Shown here: piece by piece, positions 24,017 through 30,034 of the stretch
Position numbering within the stretch: position 1 is the first letter of the stretch
Layout: each line of letters opens with the position of its first letter
DNA from: an uncultured Collinsella sp.
GTDB lineage: Bacteria > Actinomycetota > Coriobacteriia > Coriobacteriales > Coriobacteriaceae
Direction of reading: 5' to 3'
DNA length: 33,358 nucleotides
Assembly: GCA_900542945.1 (NCBI GenBank)
Contig: UQPI01000022.1
Location: 1-33,358 of the forward strand
Translations under genes and position numbers: made by a program
Notes under the pieces: generated by a model
Seen by the model: only the letters and a program-made list of their open reading frames with translations
Told to the model about the DNA's origin: nothing
The model's database searches: none

Positions 24017-25294
24017 ATGTACGATACGGGATCGACAACGTTTATGCTCATCTGCACCATGCTCGTGTTTTTAATGACACCGGGTCTGGCGTTTTTCTAT
24101 GGCGGCCTGTCCAGGCGCAAAAATGTCATCAACACCATGCTTATGTGCTTTGGCGCCATTGGCCTGGTTGGTGTGCTGTGGATTGTTGCCGGCTGGTCGC
24201 TGGCCTACGGTGGCGACGGCTCCAGTCCGTTTATTGGAGGCCTTGACCAGCTGCTGTGCCTGCCGGTGCTCAACCAGGTGCTGCAGGCGGCCGAGGGCAA
24301 TGCTGCGGATGGTGCCGTCTACCCTCAGATCATCAACATCGCCTTCCAGATGGCGTTTGCCATGATCACTGCCGCTATCGTTACGGGCAGTCTGGCAGGC
24401 CGCGTTAAGTTTGGTGCCATGACGGCTTTCCTGGGCATTTGGCTGCTCGTGGTTTACGCGCCGCTCGCCCACATGGTTTGGGGCGGCGATGGCTCCTTTA
24501 TCGGCGACATCATCGGAGCGCTCGACTTTGCCGGCGGCGACGTGGTGCACATTTCGTCCGGTCTTACGGGCCTGATTCTCTGCTTAATGCTCGGCCGTCG
24601 TCGCGGCTTTGGCATGGTGAGCTATCGTCCGCATAACGTGCCGTTTGTAGCACTGGGCGCCGGCCTGCTTTGGTTTGGCTGGTTTGGATTTAACGGCGGC
24701 AGCGAGTTTAAGGCCGACGCCGTGGCGGCGCTCGCCATCCTCAACACCGTGACGGCCAGCGCGGCGGGCATGGTCTCGTGGCTTGCCGTCGAGCGCGTGC
24801 ACACCGGTCGTCCCACGCTGGTGGGCGCCAGCACCGGTCTGGTTGCGGGCCTTGTGGTGGTCACGCCGGGCGCGGGCTTTGTCGAGCCGTGGGCGGCGCT
24901 GGTCATGGGCCTGATCGTCTCTCCCGTCTGTTACCTGGCCATCAGCCATCTCAAGACCAAGTTCGGCTACGACGATGCGCTCGACGCGTTTGGCTGCCAT
25001 GGTATCGGCGGCATCTTGGGCGGCGTGCTCACGGGCCTGTCCTGCGTGCCGGAGCTTTCGTGGACCGGTAAGGGCGGCCTGTTCTACACGGGTGACATGT
25101 CGCTGCTCATCTCGCAAATCCTGGGCATTGTGGTGACGGTCGCTATTGTGCTGGTGCTCGATTTGTTGATCGCCGCGGTGGTCAAGGCGCTGTTCCACGG
25201 TAGCCTGCGCGTGGACGAGGCCGACGAGGCACTGGGCTTGGATGCGAGCCAGCACGGTGAGAGCGCCTATCCTTCGTTTAGTGGTCTGGACTAA
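24017..25294 (+). CDS. amt: Ammonium transporter
   Basis: Conducts ammonium/ammonia across the cytoplasmic membrane. The 425-residue protein has eleven expected membrane helices and the family motifs FFYGGLSRRKNVINTM (28-43), DFAGGDVVHISSGLTGL with the conserved Asp and first pore His, WFGFNGGS, and AFGCHGIGGILGG with the second pore His. The ATG at 24017 follows GGGGGAGCGA; starts further upstream in frame add residues unlike the family. The PII gene follows 48 bp downstream, the standard amt-glnK arrangement in which PII plugs the transporter when nitrogen is plentiful. Confidence 0.94.
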   Translation: MYDTGSTTFMLICTMLVFLMTPGLAFFYGGLSRRKNVINTMLMCFGAIGLVGVLWIVAGWSLAYGGDGSSPFIGGLDQLLCLPVLNQVLQAAEGNAADGAVYPQIINIAFQMAFAMITAAIVTGSLAGRVKFGAMTAFLGIWLLVVYAPLAHMVWGGDGSFIGDIIGALDFAGGDVVHISSGLTGLILCLMLGRRRGFGMVSYRPHNVPFVALGAGLLWFGWFGFNGGSEFKADAVAALAILNTVTASAAGMVSWLAVERVHTGRPTLVGASTGLVAGLVVVTPGAGFVEPWAALVMGLIVSPVCYLAISHLKTKFGYDDALDAFGCHGIGGILGGVLTGLSCVPELSWTGKGGLFYTGDMSLLISQILGIVVTVAIVLVLDLLIAAVVKALFHGSLRVDEADEALGLDASQHGESAYPSFSGLD

Positions 25295-25342
25295 CAGTTT
25301 CAAACGTTCTGTCAGACCAACTCTTAAAGAGAGGAATTCACT

Positions 25343-25681
25343 ATGAAGAAGATCACGGCGATCGTCCGTCAGGAAAAACTTGAGGTTCTCAAAGACGCGC
25401 TGTTTGCTGCCGATGTTCGCGGCATGACCATCAACCAGGTGCAGGGCTGCGGCGCGCAGCATGGCTGGAAGGAATACGTGCGCGGCAACGAGTTGCTTGT
25501 CAACACGATCCCTAAGGTGCAGTTCACCCTCATCTGCGCCGACGAGCATGTCGACGGTATCGTTGAGATCATCTGCAACGCAGCTCGCACCGGTGCCGTC
25601 GGCGACGGCAAGATTTGGGTCGAGCCGGTCGAGGAAGTCATCCGCATCCGCACCGGCGAACACGGCCCGGCCGCGGTGTAG
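25343..25681 (+). CDS. glnK: PII nitrogen regulatory protein lacking Tyr51
   Basis: A trimeric sensor of 2-oxoglutarate, ATP and ADP that should gate the adjacent ammonium transporter. The 112-residue protein has the PII core: MKKITAIVRQEKLEVLKDAL, Q39, K58 in PKVQFT, GDGKIWV and RIRTGE. Its T-loop reads GCGAQHGWKEYVRGNELLV, so residue 51, the Tyr that is uridylylated or adenylylated in other bacteria, is Leu, and residue 49 is Asn. Covalent control through Tyr51 is therefore excluded; regulation would rest on ligand binding. AGAGAGG lies upstream of the ATG. Confidence 0.93.
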   Translation: MKKITAIVRQEKLEVLKDALFAADVRGMTINQVQGCGAQHGWKEYVRGNELLVNTIPKVQFTLICADEHVDGIVEIICNAARTGAVGDGKIWVEPVEEVIRIRTGEHGPAAV

Positions 25682-25694
25682 AATCGACCGTCTG

Positions 25695-25748
25695 CCATCC
25701 GCAACGTTAAAATACTGCAATGAGGCATAAGGCTTGCGTTGCGGATGG
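25695..25748. repeat. 12-bp perfect inverted repeat between PII and TetR genes
   Basis: CCATCCGCAACG (25695-25706) and its exact complement (25737-25748) enclose 30 bases; CCGTC and GACGG further out extend the pairing. It starts 14 bp after the PII stop and ends 7 bp before the proposed TetR start. It may be a terminator without a T-run, a leader hairpin or an operator. Confidence 0.6.
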
Positions 25749-25755
25749 ACGGATT

Positions 25756-26418
25756 ATGGGTCGCAATAAATATCCCGAGGAGACGGTCGCGAAGATTCTC
25801 GACGCGGCACAGGAGCTATTCTGTGCACAGGGTTATGAGGGGACGAGCATTCAAGATATCGTTGACCGTCTCGATGGCATGACCAAGGGTGCTGTTTATC
25901 ATCACTTCAAGAGTAAAGAAGAGATTTTCAACGCCGCGTTTGATCGGGCGATGACTCCGATTGTTGAGCACCGCCGCTCGATGCTTGGCGTCGGTAATAT
26001 GACCGGCGCCCAAAAGCTAAAAAGGCTTTACGCTCCCGAGTCCGTTGTTCCGCAAATTGAGCTATGGGCACGTATGCGTCCTGCAGCAGATCCGGTAAAA
26101 AGCTCGCGTCTTCTGGCGATGCAGTACCAGGGCTCGTTTAACGAGTCTGCCGATGGCTATCTCTTGCCGGTGATCGAGGAGGGCATCGCCGACGGATCCA
26201 TTGCGTGCGAATGCCCGCGCGAAGCGGCAGAGGCCGTATCGTTGCTGGCGAATCTTTGGCTGCTGCCACTGTTTCGTCCGCTTGAGCCCAAGGAGCGAAT
26301 GCTCGCTCGTGCACAATGTTTGGCGCAGATGGCCTCTGCGGTGGGACTCGATTTGGGCGAGAAAGTGCTCCAGACAACGGCACGAATTTGGGACGTATGG
26401 GACCGTGCCGGGTGGTAA
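25756..26418 (+). CDS. TetR family regulator
   Basis: A 220-residue repressor. The N-terminal HTH is standard: TVAKILDAAQELFCAQGYEGTSIQDIVDRLDGMTKGAVYHHFKSKEEIFNAAFD (9-62). The C-terminal ligand domain is unassigned. The start at 25756 (MGRNKYPEETV) is typical for such proteins; an upstream in-frame ATG at 25720 would place the 25737-25748 repeat arm inside the gene. Two near-identical candidate operators lie between it and the MFS transporter gene, so it probably represses that transporter in response to an exported compound. Confidence 0.88.
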   Translation: MGRNKYPEETVAKILDAAQELFCAQGYEGTSIQDIVDRLDGMTKGAVYHHFKSKEEIFNAAFDRAMTPIVEHRRSMLGVGNMTGAQKLKRLYAPESVVPQIELWARMRPAADPVKSSRLLAMQYQGSFNESADGYLLPVIEEGIADGSIACECPREAAEAVSLLANLWLLPLFRPLEPKERMLARAQCLAQMASAVGLDLGEKVLQTTARIWDVWDRAGW

Positions 26419-26420
26419 TA

Positions 26421-26441
26421 TAGATACCAACGGTATGTAAT
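26421..26441. promoter_or_regulatory. Candidate TetR operator 1
   Basis: ATACC-AAC-GGTAT (26424-26436) lies just after the tetR stop. It aligns with operator 2 at 17 of 21 positions (common pattern ATAnATACnAnCGGTATGTA). Confidence 0.5.
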
Positions 26442-26451
26442 TGATTTGTGA

Positions 26452-26473
26452 GGGCAGCTCCGGCTGCCCTTTT
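26452..26473 (+). terminator. Intrinsic terminator of the TetR gene
   Basis: GGGCAGC (26452-26458), loop TCCG, GCTGCCC (26463-26469), then TTTT. It separates tetR from the MFS gene, so the latter needs its own promoter. Confidence 0.85.
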
Positions 26474-26484
26474 CAAGTCAATAA

Positions 26485-26505
26485 ATACATACTATCGGTA
26501 TGTAT
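26485..26505. promoter_or_regulatory. Candidate TetR operator 2, upstream of the MFS gene
   Basis: ATACATAC-N5-GTATGTAT, a perfect 8-bp inverted repeat, ends 13 bp before the MFS start codon, where bound repressor would block transcription or RNA polymerase clearance. Confidence 0.6.
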
Positions 26506-26518
26506 AGAGAGCGAACTT

Positions 26519-27781
26519 ATGGCTGGGCTGAGAGACGTCAGCGTCTCGTTGAAATCAAAAACAGTGCGGTCAATCAGGCTCGCGGAACTTCTGGTTGCGC
26601 AGCTGTGCACGTATTCGATGCTGTCGGCGCTGTGCTTTGCGTATCCGCTATATTTGTTCGATTGCAGCGGATCGTCAACGTTATATGGCACTGTCGTGGC
26701 GACGGCGTTCATACCAGGTGTGCTCGCGACTCCGGCTGGCGGAATCTTGGCGGATAGGGGAAGACATCGCGAGGTCCTCATGGCCCTCGGCATTGCTCTG
26801 ATGACTGCATCACTGCTGTCTATCCCCATGAAGCACTCATTGCCTCTTGCGGTCGTCGTAGTAGCGATACTTTGTGTTCAATATGGCGTTCAATCGCTGC
26901 TAAAGCCAATGCTCCAAATTGAGACAGTGCGCATGGCGGGTGAAGAGAAGGTTGAGCGGGCCACTGCATTGGTTTCGCAGATGACCATGGTGAGCAATAT
27001 CTTGGGCCCTGTGGTCGGGACGGCAGTCTATGGGTGCTTTGGCATCGATGCTCTTTGCGCAACCGCGTCGGTGTCGTTTGCGATTTCAGCTCTCTTGTTT
27101 GGGGTCGCACTCAAACAAAATGCCTCATCTGAAACGATGGGAGACGGCGCGACTCGTACGACATGCCGAAACGATTTTTGGGAGTCGATTCGGTATCTGT
27201 TGCAAAATGCATCATTGGTCGCTGTGATTTTGCTTGCGGCTGTTTTGAACTTTGCGTTGGTTGGGCTAACGATTGGCGCTCCCATTATTGTTACAAAGCA
27301 TCTCGGCATGCAATCGTCCTGCGTTGGGATAGTTGAGGTGGCTATGGGCTTGGGTGGTCTTGCCGGCAGTGGCTTGGTCGGCATTTGGCCGCATCGTTTT
27401 TCTTTCAATGGCATATGTCGATATGTTGCGATGATCTGTTTTGGAGTCGCGCCGATTATTGTTACGCTGCTGTTCGGCGTAGATGTATGCGTGTTCACCG
27501 TGTTTGCGGTTGGTTCGGCATGGGTCATGGTGTGGGCAAGCATTGCGTCGGTTGAAATTACCGCGTTTGTTCAGCGGGCAGCGCCGACTGAGCTCTGCGG
27601 AAAAGTGCTTTCGGTCGTTTACATGGTCCTTTCCTGTGCAACGCCTATTGGCCAATTGGTTTACGGGCTCGCATATGATCGATGGACACCGGCGATTGTA
27701 TTCGCAGGCATGTTGGCGGTGCTGACGTTGACGACGGCGCTGTTTTATCGGCTGAAAAGTCGCATGTGGCGATTGTCTTAA
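26519..27781 (+). CDS. MFS transporter
   Basis: A 420-residue major facilitator protein with about twelve membrane helices. The loop between helices 2 and 3 reads PAGGILADRGRHREVLM, a recognisable form of the MFS signature; a cytoplasmic loop with charged residues near the middle (NASSETMGDGATRTTCRND) divides the two halves. Architecture resembles macrolide or drug efflux proteins of the MefA type, but substrate is unknown. The start at 26519 lies 13 bp after the operator; in-frame codons upstream would run through the operator and the terminator. Base composition is lower in GC than the flanking genes, so acquisition by transfer with the TetR gene is possible. Confidence 0.85.
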   Translation: MAGLRDVSVSLKSKTVRSIRLAELLVAQLCTYSMLSALCFAYPLYLFDCSGSSTLYGTVVATAFIPGVLATPAGGILADRGRHREVLMALGIALMTASLLSIPMKHSLPLAVVVVAILCVQYGVQSLLKPMLQIETVRMAGEEKVERATALVSQMTMVSNILGPVVGTAVYGCFGIDALCATASVSFAISALLFGVALKQNASSETMGDGATRTTCRNDFWESIRYLLQNASLVAVILLAAVLNFALVGLTIGAPIIVTKHLGMQSSCVGIVEVAMGLGGLAGSGLVGIWPHRFSFNGICRYVAMICFGVAPIIVTLLFGVDVCVFTVFAVGSAWVMVWASIASVEITAFVQRAAPTELCGKVLSVVYMVLSCATPIGQLVYGLAYDRWTPAIVFAGMLAVLTLTTALFYRLKSRMWRLS

Positions 27782-27891
27782 CGCGCTGGGGCACCGTTGC
27801 TTTGCGGAAGCGAATGTCCTGGCGCGTTGGAACACTCTTGCATGGGCATGCCTCTCTTTCGTCTAAAATAACGTGCAGACGAAGGAGAGAC

Positions 27892-28755
27892 ATGCCCATG
27901 ATCAAGATGTTCGCGAGTGACTTAGACGGAACGCTGCTTAACGCCCTGCACGAGGCAGATAGGACTATCCGCCGCGCCATTCGCGAGCTGACTGAGGCTG
28001 GCCTGCATGTGGTTCCCGCGACTGGACGCTCGACGTTGCCGATCGGCGAGCATGGCTTTACGGGCCTGGCGCTTGACGCCTGCTGCTCCAATGGGTCCAT
28101 CGTGCGCGACAGGCATGGCGAGGTGCTCAAGACCTGGACCATCGACCCGCAGGTTACCGAGGAGCTGCTCAAGGCGTTCCCGGACATTTGCTTTGACTGC
28201 TCCACGCCCGATGGCATGTTTTCGAGTGGATCGTTCGAGATGCATCAGGCGGGCTTTAAAAAGGACAGCCCCATCAAGCGTATTGTGATGCGCGGCATGC
28301 GTGCGCGTGGCGGCTATCACGAGGAACAGTATTTCGACCAGTCGATCGGCGATATCTTGCGTCACGATGTATGCAAGATCAATTGTCGCGTGACCTCGCC
28401 CGAGCTGGAGCGTGACCTTAAGTCGTATCTTGCCGAGCGATCGGACCGCGTGGTCAACGCGCCGTTCGATCCGGTGATGTTCGAGATCACGGACGTGGCG
28501 TGCAACAAGGGCGAGGGTGTGGCCTGGCTGGCGGGCTACTACGGTATTGCCGAGGACGAGGTCGCTGTCTACGGCGACGGCGGCAACGACATTGCTATGC
28601 TGAGGCGTTTCCGCCACAGCTACGCGACCAAAAACGGCAGCAATGCAGCTAAGGCCGCCGCGAGCGCAACTATCGGCAGTTGCATGGTCCACGCCGTCCC
28701 CAAACACATGCTCGCCACCATGCGCAAGCAAAACTCCCGCACCGTCATCGAATAA
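27892..28755 (+). CDS. Cof-type HAD family phosphatase
   Basis: A 287-residue haloacid dehalogenase-type phosphatase, probably acting on sugar phosphates or nucleotide-like substrates. Motif I is SDLDGTLLN (D10 nucleophile, D12 acid/base), motif II the TGR in VVPATGRSTL, motif III the Lys in CNKGEGVAWL, and motif IV GDGGNDIAMLRR. The cap between motifs II and III is of the C2 (Cof) type. Starts at 27892 and 27898 are both served by GAAGGAGAG; the first is chosen arbitrarily. A 29-bp palindrome starts at the base after the stop codon. Confidence 0.88.
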   Translation: MPMIKMFASDLDGTLLNALHEADRTIRRAIRELTEAGLHVVPATGRSTLPIGEHGFTGLALDACCSNGSIVRDRHGEVLKTWTIDPQVTEELLKAFPDICFDCSTPDGMFSSGSFEMHQAGFKKDSPIKRIVMRGMRARGGYHEEQYFDQSIGDILRHDVCKINCRVTSPELERDLKSYLAERSDRVVNAPFDPVMFEITDVACNKGEGVAWLAGYYGIAEDEVAVYGDGGNDIAMLRRFRHSYATKNGSNAAKAAASATIGSCMVHAVPKHMLATMRKQNSRTVIE

Positions 28756-28784
28756 TGTGACAAAGGGACTGTCCCTTTGTCACA
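28756..28784. repeat. 29-bp perfect palindrome (GGGAC type), left of the small toxin locus
   Basis: TGTGACAAAGGGAC (28756-28769), one T, then the exact complement (28771-28784). It begins at the base after the HAD stop codon. A less perfect copy lies at 29193-29219. With only one central base it would form cruciform or RNA hairpin DNA poorly at the tip, so a site or repeat role is as likely as termination. Confidence 0.8.
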
Positions 28785-28817
28785 GTGAGGATTAGCTTCT
28801 TTAAACACGAACATATA

Positions 28818-28847
28818 TTCGCATATTTAACTGCGCTTTGATAGAAT
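28818..28847 (+). promoter_or_regulatory. Candidate promoter of the small toxin mRNA
   Basis: TTCGCA (28818-28823), 18 bases, TAGAAT (28842-28847). The -10 is the same hexamer as in the opposing antisense promoter. It predicts a leader of about 57 bases before the toxin ATG. Confidence 0.5.
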
Positions 28848-28911
28848 TGTTGCTGTTGGCGGCAGTTCCATGTGCCGGGCAGCGCTCTCCATTTGATGGG
28901 AGGTGATGCCC

Positions 28912-29037
28912 ATGACCGATTTGATTGATTTCGTGAAGCTCCTGACCGCTGTGGTCTCGCTCCTCACGACGCTTATCGGACTTTCCGAGGCACTCAAGCA
29001 ACGTTCGAAGCAACGTAAGAGGGGTCGCCGCCGTTAA
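28912..29037 (+). CDS. 41-residue membrane peptide, candidate type I toxin (Fst/holin-like)
   Basis: The peptide begins MTDLIDFVKLLTAVVSLLTT, one hydrophobic helix, and ends in a strongly basic tail (LKQRSKQRKRGRRR). That layout, and the length, match the Fst/TxpA and 'putative holin-like toxin' peptides, which damage the membrane when overproduced. GGGAGGTGAT, an almost complete anti-16S match, precedes the ATG by 6 bases, and lies inside a leader hairpin (GGGCA 28877-28881 with TGCCC 28907-28911). A bidirectional terminator and an opposing promoter follow the gene. No homology search was possible; toxicity is inferred from layout. Confidence 0.78.
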   Translation: MTDLIDFVKLLTAVVSLLTTLIGLSEALKQRSKQRKRGRRR

Positions 29038-29050
29038 GGCGTTGACCCCC

Positions 29051-29099
29051 TAAAACAAGCAACGGCGCTGCCCAGCTTTCCAGAACTTGGGCTGCCGTC
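29051..29099 (-). ncRNA. Predicted antisense RNA antitoxin
   Basis: A minus-strand promoter at 29106-29134 should start RNA near 29099. It would read through the hairpin at 29062-29098 and stop in the following TTGCTTGTTTT, giving an RNA of about 50 bases wholly complementary to the 3' end of the toxin mRNA. This is the convergent plan of the pAD1 par (fst) locus. End points are estimates. Confidence 0.5.
29062..29098. terminator. Bidirectional terminator shared by toxin mRNA and antisense RNA
   Basis: ACGGC (29062-29066) plus GCCCA (29070-29074) pair with TGGGC (29088-29092) plus GCCGT (29094-29098), with a small bulge. On the minus strand a T-rich run follows; on the plus strand the tail is weak. 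Confidence 0.65.
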
Positions 29100-29105
29100 G
29101 ACACC

Positions 29106-29134
29106 ATTCTACCCACGAATGACATTTTGAACAA
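29106..29134 (-). promoter_or_regulatory. Candidate antisense RNA promoter
   Basis: On the minus strand TTGTTC (29134-29129), exactly 17 bases, TAGAAT (29111-29106). It points at the toxin gene. It is stronger than the toxin promoter by consensus match, as expected for an antitoxin RNA. Confidence 0.6.
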
Positions 29135-29192
29135 TCGGCAATGTCGCTTCAAAAGCCGGGCACAATCGACACGACCCAGGCGGTCGCTGAAC

Positions 29193-29219
29193 GTGACAAG
29201 GGAACTGTCCCTTTGTCAC
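29193..29219. repeat. Imperfect copy of the GGGAC palindrome, right of the small toxin locus
   Basis: GTGACAAGGGAAC, T, GTCCCTTTGTCAC: the same palindrome as 28756-28784 with two changes in the left arm. Together the two copies bracket the toxin/antisense unit. Confidence 0.75.
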
Positions 29220-29255
29220 AACCCAAATATTGCCTTTACGTGTTGATACACACGG

Positions 29256-29283
29256 TGTGCAATAATACTCGCACTGTGCAATA
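29256..29283. promoter_or_regulatory. Direct repeat TGTGCAATA upstream of the TTG-start TetR gene
   Basis: Two identical 9-mers at 29256-29264 and 29275-29283, 19 bp apart; the second is part of the inverted repeat CTGTGC-N6-GCACAG (29274-29291), and CACAC-G-GTGTG precedes the first. They are 30-57 bp before the start codon, a good place for autoregulation. Confidence 0.4.
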
Positions 29284-29312
29284 GCGCACAGGCTGAGTAA
29301 CAAGGAGGACGC

Positions 29313-30023
29313 TTGTCCCAGCTCGAGAAATGCGATCGCCGGTCCCTTCGCTCGCAGCGTGCCCTTCGCCAGGCACTTGCCAGCGAGCTTGCCGAAAGCG
29401 GCGACCTTTCGCGCATTAATGTCGCGTCGCTCACCGAGCGTGCTGGCCTTACGCGCCGCACGTTCTATTCGCACTATCGCGATATTCCCGACTTTATCAA
29501 TCAAATCGAGGACGGCTTGCTGGCCGAGATCCGTGAGCGCATTGAGCTCATCACCTCAGCTCAGCTGCCCGATCTTTACCGTAACATTGACGAGCTCGAG
29601 CCGGCGCCCGGTTCGGTTGAGCTGCTGCGTTATCTTGCGGCCAACCGCGACTTAATCGGTGCGCTGCTGGGTCCGGGCGGCGACCAGGCCTTTATTAAAA
29701 GGATTATCGACACCGCGCGTGAGGCTGTGGTGCCGCGTGCGCAGACGGGCATTTTGGGCCTGGCGCTGGGCACGTTCTTTGACTACTACGTCACCTACGT
29801 CGTGAGCGCCGAGGTCGGCATGATTCAGCGCTGGTTTGAGCGTGGGCTCACCGAATCGCCCGAGGCCATGGCGCGCATTATGACGGTTATCGCCTTTGTG
29901 CGCCCCGGCGACCTGTATGGCCAACCCATCGATATCAACGTGCCGGAATACGGCATGAAGCTTTTGAATTTGCAGCTCGAGGACGCGGTCGACACCGCCG
30001 CAACCGTCGAGTCCAACAACTAA
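29313..30023 (+). CDS. TetR/AcrR family regulator
   Basis: A 236-residue regulator with an N-terminal HTH (RSQRALRQALASELAESGDLSRINVASLTERAGLTRRTFYSHYRDIPDFINQIED, about 14-67) and a larger C-terminal domain typical of TetR proteins of the AcrR/DhaS-like type. It starts with TTG (29313), supported by AAGGAGG 8 bases upstream and by the absence of an ATG before the HTH. The CoA-dehydratase activase gene follows 11 bp downstream, with GAGGAGAG between them, so the two are cotranscribed and the regulator may control the activase. Confidence 0.87.
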   Translation: MSQLEKCDRRSLRSQRALRQALASELAESGDLSRINVASLTERAGLTRRTFYSHYRDIPDFINQIEDGLLAEIRERIELITSAQLPDLYRNIDELEPAPGSVELLRYLAANRDLIGALLGPGGDQAFIKRIIDTAREAVVPRAQTGILGLALGTFFDYYVTYVVSAEVGMIQRWFERGLTESPEAMARIMTVIAFVRPGDLYGQPIDINVPEYGMKLLNLQLEDAVDTAATVESNN

Positions 30024-30034
30024 GAGGAGAGACA

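Noticed and set aside
28756..28784. Rho-independent terminator of the HAD gene
   Set aside because: The palindrome has a one-base centre and no T-run on either side, and it recurs elsewhere; a repeat is the better description, although some termination is possible.
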